Positions 58,837-64,000 of a DNA stretch of 64,000 bases are shown piece after piece. The stretch's first letter is position 1, and every line of letters starts with the position of its first letter. The stretch is from Clostridia bacterium. Lineage in GTDB: Bacteria; Bacillota; Clostridia; Christensenellales; Aristaeellaceae. The notes beneath the pieces are model-generated. The model was given only the letters and a program-made list of their open reading frames with translations. It searched no databases and was not told the origin of the DNA. The stretch is taken from contig JAFUGS010000093.1 in assembly GCA_017469265.1 (NCBI GenBank), positions 1 through 64,000 of the forward strand, read 5' to 3'. A program made the position numbers and the translations under genes.

Positions 58837-58865
58837 AAAAGGGAGAGCCGCCAGAAGCGACTCCC
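58837..58865 (-). terminator. Intra-operon terminator/attenuator after the importer 4 binding-protein gene
   Basis: On the minus strand GGGAG and CG pair with CG and CTCCC across a short loop, followed by TTTTACTTTG. It has the same placement as the hairpin in importer 3. Confidence 0.55.
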
Positions 58866-58892
58866 CCAGCAGATTTCATTTGTCCGGATCGG

Positions 58893-60161
58893 TTACTGCG
58901 CGGATTCCAGCAGGGCGGGAATCTGAGCGAACTCAGCTTCCACCATGTCCACGAACTGATCCACTGTGATCGCCTTCTGAGCCAGCAGCTCGAAGATCGG
59001 GCCCAGGTTGTTCTGGCCAAAGCCGTCGGGCATGTAGCCGAAGCCCCAGGAGTAAATGTCGCCGGCGGCGGCGGCCTTCATCACGTCCTTGGACAGATCG
59101 CCGGCGGGCTCCAGGGTCACGTTGGAGAACGCGGGCACCATGCCGGCCTTGTTCACCATGTAGTCCTGACCGGCTTCGGTGGCCACCATGTCCTCGAGGA
59201 ACTTGATCGCCTCGTCCTTGTTGGGGCTCTGGCTGTTCACCACGTACCAGGAGGGAGCGGACACCATCAGGCCGGTGATTTCCTGATCGTCGAACATGAC
59301 TTCGCCGATGAAGCCCATGGCGGGGATTTCCGTGCCGGCTTCCTTCATCGCGGCCAGGCTGGGATCAATCCAGTTGCCCTGGTGGCAGAACACGGTCTTG
59401 CCGGTGGCAAAAGCGTTCACGTTCTGGTCATAGTTGCCGTTCAGCAGGATTTCCTGATCGGAATAGGTGAACAGCAGATCCACAAAGTTGGCGTACGCGG
59501 TCAGCCGTTCCCGGTCGATTTTGCCTTCCCGCATCTGATCGATCACGGTCATGTCGCCATAGGGCAGACCGCAGGACAGATAGGCGGAGAAGTTCTGGTT
59601 GCCGGTCACCCAGGTCATGCCGCCGGCCACGGAGGTCGCCATGGACACCACCGCGTCGATGCCCAGCTCTTCCTTCATGCCGTCCAGCTTTTCGAAGGCG
59701 GCCCGCAGGGCGGAGGTGGTGGTCAGGGTCGCGGGATCAATGCCCGCCTTCTCCAGCAGGTCCTTGTTGTAGGCCAGGCCGAAGCCTTCCACCGCCACGG
59801 GGAAGCCGTAGGTCTTGCCGTCCACCACGAAGCCGACGGAAGTGTTCTTCGCGAACTCGGTGTCGGACAGATCAGCGATATAGTCCTTCCACACATTGTA
59901 GCCGCCCAGACCTTCGATCACGAAGATGTCGGGCATGTTGCCAGCCTGCAGCTCGGCCTTCACGGAGCCGGAATAGTCAGCGCCGCCGCCGACGGAATAG
60001 GCTTCCACGTTAAAGCCGGCGGTCTTGGAGTATTCCGCGGCGTACTCCTTCAGCGCCGCGTCGATTTCCACCTTCAGGTTGGAAACGCGGATGTCGGCAA
60101 AGGCCGCGGTCGCGGTCAGCGCCAGCGTCAGGGCAAGTACCAGGGCAACGAGTTTCTTCAT
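58893..60161 (-). CDS. Extracellular solute-binding protein, ABC importer 4
   Basis: A sugar-binding protein of 422 residues. The start is the ATG at 60161 after AAGGAGG. The signal peptide M-K-K-L-V-A-L-V-L-A-L-T-L ends at A-A-F-A-D with no lipobox. The mature protein has P-D-I-F-V-I-E-G-L-G-G-Y, C-H-Q-G-N-W-I-D-P and S-W-Y-V-V-N-S-Q in the lobes, as in MalE-fold proteins. It is first of its operon and divergent from the GH31 gene, which suggests xylose- or glucose-containing oligosaccharides as ligand (inference). Confidence 0.93.
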   Translation of the reverse strand: MKKLVALVLALTLALTATAAFADIRVSNLKVEIDAALKEYAAEYSKTAGFNVEAYSVGGGADYSGSVKAELQAGNMPDIFVIEGLGGYNVWKDYIADLSDTEFAKNTSVGFVVDGKTYGFPVAVEGFGLAYNKDLLEKAGIDPATLTTTSALRAAFEKLDGMKEELGIDAVVSMATSVAGGMTWVTGNQNFSAYLSCGLPYGDMTVIDQMREGKIDRERLTAYANFVDLLFTYSDQEILLNGNYDQNVNAFATGKTVFCHQGNWIDPSLAAMKEAGTEIPAMGFIGEVMFDDQEITGLMVSAPSWYVVNSQSPNKDEAIKFLEDMVATEAGQDYMVNKAGMVPAFSNVTLEPAGDLSKDVMKAAAAGDIYSWGFGYMPDGFGQNNLGPIFELLAQKAITVDQFVDMVEAEFAQIPALLESAQ

Positions 60162-60281
60162 AAGAATATCCTCCTTATCAGATTTCCACGGCATGGCCGT
60201 GTATTTAAAGCGGATTTCTCCGCCTCAAAGCAAACCCAAATGTCATAACCGGGCTGAATATCGGCTTCAATGAACAGCTTT

Positions 60282-60310
60282 ATTCTATGCAAAGCCCTTT
60301 TTTTTGTCAA
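60282..60310 (-). promoter_or_regulatory. Promoter of ABC importer operon 4
   Basis: On the minus strand TTGACA, 17 bases, TAGAAT; five of six at -10 and perfect at -35. Confidence 0.85.
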
Positions 60311-60317
60311 TATGTAT

Positions 60318-60346
60318 TTGAAAAAATAAATGCTCCGTGATAGACT
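60318..60346 (+). promoter_or_regulatory. Promoter of the GH31 gene
   Basis: TTGAAA, 17 bases, TAGACT on the plus strand. Its -35 box is only 7 bases from the -35 box of the divergent importer 4 promoter, so a single regulator could control both. A second option, TTGTCA with TAAATG, overlaps it. Confidence 0.55.
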
Positions 60347-60387
60347 ACTCAGGGAAAAAACCACTTTCATTTGATGGAGGAATTGCC

Positions 60388-62637
60388 ATGAAATTCACCA
60401 ATGGCTACTGGATGACCAAGCCGGAATACCGCACGCTTTTCGCCACGCAGTGCGTCCGGGCCTGGCGGGAGGAAAACGAGCTGGTGCTGCTGGCCGCCAC
60501 CAGACCGGTTTCCGGCCGCGGGGATGTGCTGAACAGCGGCACCCTGGAGGTGCGCTTCTCCTCCCCCCGCCGGAATATTATCCGGGTGCGGATTACGCAC
60601 TTTGCCGGCGCGGCGGACCGGGGTCCTTATTTCACCACCTTCCCGGAGGACAATACGCCCGAGATCGCCATCGCGGAGGATTCCGCTTCCCTGACCTCCG
60701 GGGACCTGACGGTCCGCGCGCTGCGGGCGGAGGGCCGCTGGCAGGTCGATTTTCTCGGGAAGGACGGAAAGGTTCTGACCTCCTCCGGTTACCATGGCAT
60801 GGCCCGGGCGCTGCGGGAGGAGGACGGCCCCGCCTCCCTGGAAAAGCACGGAAAAAGCTATATGATCGACTCCCTGGACCTTGCCGTCGGGGAAACGGTG
60901 TACGGCCTTGGGGAGCGCTTCGGCGCGTATGTGAAAAACGGCCAGTCCGTGGATATGTGGAACGCGGACGGCGGCACGGCCAGCGAGTATGCCTACAAGA
61001 ACAGTCCCTTCTACATGACCAACCGGGGATACGGGGTCTTCGTGGAGGACGCTTCCGACGTATCCTTCGAGGTGGCCTCGGAAAAGGTGGAGCGGGTTCA
61101 GTTCTCCCTGCCCGGGGAGCGCATGACCTATGACGTGATCTACGGCGGTTCCCCCAAGGAAACGGTCAGCCTGTACACCGCCCTGACCGGCCGGCCGGCC
61201 CTGCTTCCGGCCTGGAGCTTCGGCCTGTGGCTTTCCACCTCCTTTACCACCAATTATGACGAAACGACCGTCACCTCCTTTATCGACGGCATGGCTCAGC
61301 GGGATATTCCCCTCAGCGTCTTCCACTTCGACTGCTACTGGATGCAGGCGTACAACTGGTGCGACTTCGTCTGGGATCCGGCGGTCTTCCCGGATCCGGA
61401 GGGCATGCTGAAGCGGTACCATGACCGCGGGCTGAAGCTCTGCTGCTGGATCAACCCCTACGTGGCCCAGGCTTCTCCCCTCTTCGCGGAAGGCGCGGAG
61501 CACGGCTATTTCATCAAAACCACGGACGGCTCCATCTGGCAGACGGACATGTGGCAGGCCGGCATGGCCATCCTGGACGTAACCAATCCCGCCGCCCGGG
61601 ACTGGTACTGCGGGAAGATCAGGCATGTGCTGGATCAGGGCATCGACTGTCTGAAGACGGACTTCGGCGAGCGGATTCCCGTGCGGGATGTGGTGTACCA
61701 CGACGGCTCCGACCCCCTGCGGATGCATAATTACTATACGTTCCTCTATAATCAGATGATTTTCGATCTGCTGAAACAGGAAAAGGGCGAAGGAGAGGCC
61801 ATCCTCTTCGCCCGCAGCGCCACCGCCGGCGGCCAGCAATTCCCGGTTCACTGGGGCGGCGACAACAGCGCCTCCTATGTCTCCATGGCGGAAACGCTCC
61901 GGGCCGGTCTGAGCATGAGCCACAGCGGCTTTGGCTTCTGGAGCCACGATATCTCCGGCTTTGAGCAGACCGCCCCGGCGGATGTGTACAAGCGCTGGGC
62001 CGCCTTTGGCCTCCTTTCCAGCCACAGCCGGCTTCACGGCTCCACCAGCTACCGGGTGCCGTGGCTCTTTGATGAGGAGAGCGTGGACGTGGTCCGCCGG
62101 TTTACGAAGCTGAAATGCACCCTCATGCCCTACCTGTATCAGATGGCCGTGGAAGCCCATGAGCAGGGCGTGCCCATGATGCGGCCCATGATGATGGAAT
62201 TCCCCGGGGATCCCGCCTGCGACTATCTGGACCGGCAGTACATGATGGGCGACCGGCTGCTGGTGGCCCCCGTGTTCGATCCGGAAGGAAAGGTCACCTA
62301 TTACGTCCCCGATGGCGAATGGTACCATTTCTTCACCGGGGAAAAGATCACCGGCGGATGCTGGCGGACGGAAACCTGCGATTTCCTCTCCCTGCCGCTG
62401 CTGGTCCGGGGCGGAACGGTGCTGCCCGTCGGCGCCTGCGACACCCGCCCGGATTATGATTACGCCGACGGTGTGGAGCTGCGGGCCTATGGCCTGAAGG
62501 AGGGCCAGGCCTATACCCTGTCCATCCCCACGGTCAAGGGCGCGCCGTACGCCGACTATACTGTCACCCGCCAGGGAGACGCGCTGAAGGTGGACACCGG
62601 AGCCGACAAGCCCTTCAAAGCCGTGTCGATGGATTAA
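60388..62637 (+). CDS. yicI: Alpha-xylosidase / GH31 glycosidase (YicI type)
   Basis: Removes alpha-linked xylose (or glucose) from the non-reducing end of small oligosaccharides such as isoprimeverose, inside the cell. It has 749 residues with no signal peptide; the ATG lies 7 bases after GGAGG. The catalytic nucleophile is D425 in K-T-D-F-G-E-R-I-P, the same context as D416 of E. coli YicI. The acid/base is D492 in W-G-G-D-N-S. F-W-S-H-D-I-S-G-F-E follows as in YicI. It is divergent from importer 4, which probably brings in its substrate. Xyloside specificity rests on motif likeness. Confidence 0.93.
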   Translation: MKFTNGYWMTKPEYRTLFATQCVRAWREENELVLLAATRPVSGRGDVLNSGTLEVRFSSPRRNIIRVRITHFAGAADRGPYFTTFPEDNTPEIAIAEDSASLTSGDLTVRALRAEGRWQVDFLGKDGKVLTSSGYHGMARALREEDGPASLEKHGKSYMIDSLDLAVGETVYGLGERFGAYVKNGQSVDMWNADGGTASEYAYKNSPFYMTNRGYGVFVEDASDVSFEVASEKVERVQFSLPGERMTYDVIYGGSPKETVSLYTALTGRPALLPAWSFGLWLSTSFTTNYDETTVTSFIDGMAQRDIPLSVFHFDCYWMQAYNWCDFVWDPAVFPDPEGMLKRYHDRGLKLCCWINPYVAQASPLFAEGAEHGYFIKTTDGSIWQTDMWQAGMAILDVTNPAARDWYCGKIRHVLDQGIDCLKTDFGERIPVRDVVYHDGSDPLRMHNYYTFLYNQMIFDLLKQEKGEGEAILFARSATAGGQQFPVHWGGDNSASYVSMAETLRAGLSMSHSGFGFWSHDISGFEQTAPADVYKRWAAFGLLSSHSRLHGSTSYRVPWLFDEESVDVVRRFTKLKCTLMPYLYQMAVEAHEQGVPMMRPMMMEFPGDPACDYLDRQYMMGDRLLVAPVFDPEGKVTYYVPDGEWYHFFTGEKITGGCWRTETCDFLSLPLLVRGGTVLPVGACDTRPDYDYADGVELRAYGLKEGQAYTLSIPTVKGAPYADYTVTRQGDALKVDTGADKPFKAVSMD

Positions 62638-62700
62638 GGCACATCCATCGCCTTCCGGCGCGGGACATCCCGCAATAAGCCGTCCCTGTTACGGCGCAAA

Positions 62701-62733
62701 AAACAGAGCCGCGGATCATCCGCGGCTCTTGCT
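62701..62733. terminator. Bidirectional terminator after the GH31 gene
   Basis: An 11-bp perfect stem AGAGCCGCGGA / TCCGCGGCTCT with a 3-base loop, flanked by A-rich sequence on the left and TGCTTTTT on the right, between convergent genes. Confidence 0.85.
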
Positions 62734-62766
62734 TTTTGCGTTTTTTCTTCTTTCCGGGTCAGCCCT

Positions 62767-63795
62767 TCAGGGCGTATACCCCTCCACCAGCGTGGAAGTG
62801 CCGATGGCCAGGAATTCCGGCTCCTTCCGGGCGTATCCCTTGGAGCTGCTGGCGGAGCCGACCTTGCAGATCTGTTTCCCCACGAAGAGGATGCAGGATG
62901 TTTCGCCCCCGTCCAGGTTGAAGGCCGTCGTGCAGCCCCTGTCCCGCAGCTTCTCCGCGATGTGGGTCAGATTGCAGCCCTTGCTCTGCTTGTGCCTTCC
63001 CTCCGCCATGAAGGCGATATAATGTCCGGGTTCGATCATCCCGATGGCGGTTCTCGGCGCCCGGTAGGTGTCAAATTTCGGCAGATGCGGGTTGAATGTC
63101 CCGTCCCGGATCAGCCAGGGGCCGAAAGCGAGCACATCCACCGCCCCTTTGGCCTGATACTCCTCCGCGGTGAGCTCCTTACTGTCGTGCACTTCCATAT
63201 TGCCGTCCGGGTAAATAGCCAGGGTGTCCAGGTTCGGGAAGGAGGTGTTGCCGCTCTTTTTCGTCTCAGAGCTCATGATCTCCCCGCCCCGCAGCAGGAT
63301 CCCCACCTTGTACCGCTCCTTGGGATAATGCGTGTTGTTCCACCGGTTGCTGGCGTAATCTCCGTTGATCGCCAGCACGGCCCCGTTCTTCGCGCACACC
63401 TTCACCGGCCAGTCCGCGCTGCTGAAATGTTTCCCCGGTTCGTTGGTCACAAAGCCGAAGGTTTCCTTCCGGCTCCAGACCTCCGCCTCGTACCAGATCA
63501 GCTTCACCGGATCCTTTTCGTCTTTCCGCAGGATCTCCACTTTCAGCGTCCCGCTGCAGTACCGCCAGATGCCGTTCTCCGCGTCCTCGTAGACAAATTC
63601 ACCGCTGTCCAGGAATCCGGCGTCATTCAGCGCGGGCCAGGCCCCGGCGTCCGCTCCGGCCGCCGGTACCTCCGCGCCGGCCGGGTCGGCCGCTTCCGCC
63701 TTGCAGCATCCCGCCGTTACGGCCCCGCTGCCCAGCAGCAGTGTCGCCAGGAATCCCGCCAGCGTTTTTCTGCCTCTGTCTTGCCATCCGGGCAT
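62767..63795 (-). CDS. Exported phosphodiester glycosidase (NAGPA-domain) protein
   Basis: A 342-residue exported protein with the NAGPA/phosphodiester glycosidase domain, whose human relative uncovers mannose 6-phosphate; bacterial members probably act on surface glycans or wall polymers. The ATG at 63795 follows AAAAGGAG. An N-terminal hydrophobic stretch ends G-A-V-T-A-G-C-C-K, a possible but atypical lipobox. Domain motifs: A-I-N-G-D-Y-A, Y-R-A-P-R-T-A-I-G-M, and F-N-L-D-G-G-E-T-S near the end, all conserved. It lies 24 bases after the CotH-like gene, so the two are co-transcribed. Confidence 0.88.
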   Translation of the reverse strand: MPGWQDRGRKTLAGFLATLLLGSGAVTAGCCKAEAADPAGAEVPAAGADAGAWPALNDAGFLDSGEFVYEDAENGIWRYCSGTLKVEILRKDEKDPVKLIWYEAEVWSRKETFGFVTNEPGKHFSSADWPVKVCAKNGAVLAINGDYASNRWNNTHYPKERYKVGILLRGGEIMSSETKKSGNTSFPNLDTLAIYPDGNMEVHDSKELTAEEYQAKGAVDVLAFGPWLIRDGTFNPHLPKFDTYRAPRTAIGMIEPGHYIAFMAEGRHKQSKGCNLTHIAEKLRDRGCTTAFNLDGGETSCILFVGKQICKVGSASSSKGYARKEPEFLAIGTSTLVEGYTP

Positions 63796-63819
63796 GCCTG
63801 TTCTTCTCCTTTTCGGTCC

Positions 63820-64000
63820 TTATTTCGCGTCCGTCAGCCAGCCGGCGGTCAGCGCGTCCGTCCGGACCGCGATCCAGTTTTTCAGATATGCGTCGGCGTC
63901 CGCAAAGGTGCGCCCGCTTTCGTCCGTCACATCCGGAATAGCCCTGGCGTTCCACCGGGTGAAGTTCATCTCCGCGGATTCCCGGATCGCCGCCTGATAG
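63820..64000 (-). CDS. C-terminal end of a CotH-like protein, partial
   Basis: An open minus-strand frame enters from the window edge and stops at TAA 63820-63822, giving about 59 residues. The tail contains S-A-E-M-N-F-T-R-W followed by A-Y-L-K-N-W-I-A-V-R-T-D-A-L. This fits the end of CotH kinase-family proteins, where a M-N-F-x-R-W segment precedes a final helix L-x-x-W-x-x-x-R-x-x-W-L. The call rests on this short tail only. It is upstream of and probably co-transcribed with the phosphodiester glycosidase gene. Confidence 0.5.
   Translation of the reverse strand, partial: YQAAIRESAEMNFTRWNARAIPDVTDESGRTFADADAYLKNWIAVRTDALTAGWLTDAK

Noticed and set aside
1-64000. CRISPR arrays, prophage, rRNA or tRNA genes, plasmid replication genes
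   Set aside because: No regularly spaced repeats, phage structural or integrase genes, rRNA motifs or convincing tRNA cloverleaf were seen on either strand.

Overview
The window looks like the chromosome of a GC-rich, low-oxygen Clostridia-type Firmicute. Pointers are pyruvate:ferredoxin oxidoreductase, a sensory-type [FeFe]-hydrogenase, RemA, a NadD-YqeK fusion followed by RsfS, a dnaG-rpoD-trmK operon, QueT, and sugar ABC importers whose ATPase is encoded elsewhere. The carbohydrate genes suggest a gut or rumen plant-fibre or uronate user, possibly of the Christensenellales kind; that placement is inference only. Most genes use strong AGGAGG-type ribosome sites, GTG and TTG starts are common, and many promoters have clear -35/-10 boxes 17 bases apart.

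Layout. 0-3.2 kb: the tail of a transposase next to a probably truncated secreted protein, then an acidic secreted protein. 3.3-10.1 kb: PFOR (perfect consensus promoter), a VanY-like protein that has lost its zinc-site residues, and argS. 10.2-13.9 kb: polysaccharide deacetylase, SH3 protein, rpsT, nadD-yqeK, rsfS. 13.9-21.7 kb: one long minus-strand gene run that joins a hydrogen-sensing-type module (two DRTGG-type proteins, RsbW-like ATPase, group D-like HydS, PHP phosphoesterase) to yicC, remA, gmk, rpoZ and coaBC. 21.8-27.5 kb: DUF4867 protein, CapA-like protein, Lrp plus aminotransferase, uxaC with a cre-like operator, and a zinc-ribbon protein. 27.6-34.4 kb: ABC importer 1 and a coiled-coil repeat protein. 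34.5-39.5 kb: phosphohexomutase, an unknown protein, orphan phosphonopyruvate decarboxylase, dGTPase. 39.5-49.5 kb: trmK, rpoD, dnaG, glgP, malQ, a zinc-ribbon coiled coil, Nif3-like protein, and queT under a likely preQ1-I riboswitch. 49.6-60.2 kb: three more ABC importers, followed by a divergent GH31 alpha-xylosidase. 62.7-64 kb: a phosphodiester glycosidase-type protein and the end of a CotH-like protein.

How it fits together. Sugars and uronates enter through four CUT1-type importers, none with its own ATPase and none with a lipobox on its binding protein. They feed GH31, UxaC, MalQ/GlgP and phosphohexomutase reactions, and pyruvate then goes to PFOR, which reduces ferredoxin. The HydS-centred module could report hydrogen or redox state to a phosphorylation or anti-sigma type circuit. 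The least ordinary items are this HydS module inside a housekeeping super-operon, the dead M15 peptidase, the shared -35 palindrome between argS and the deacetylase, the queT riboswitch, and the non-lipidated binding proteins. No tRNA, rRNA, CRISPR array or replication origin was recognised.
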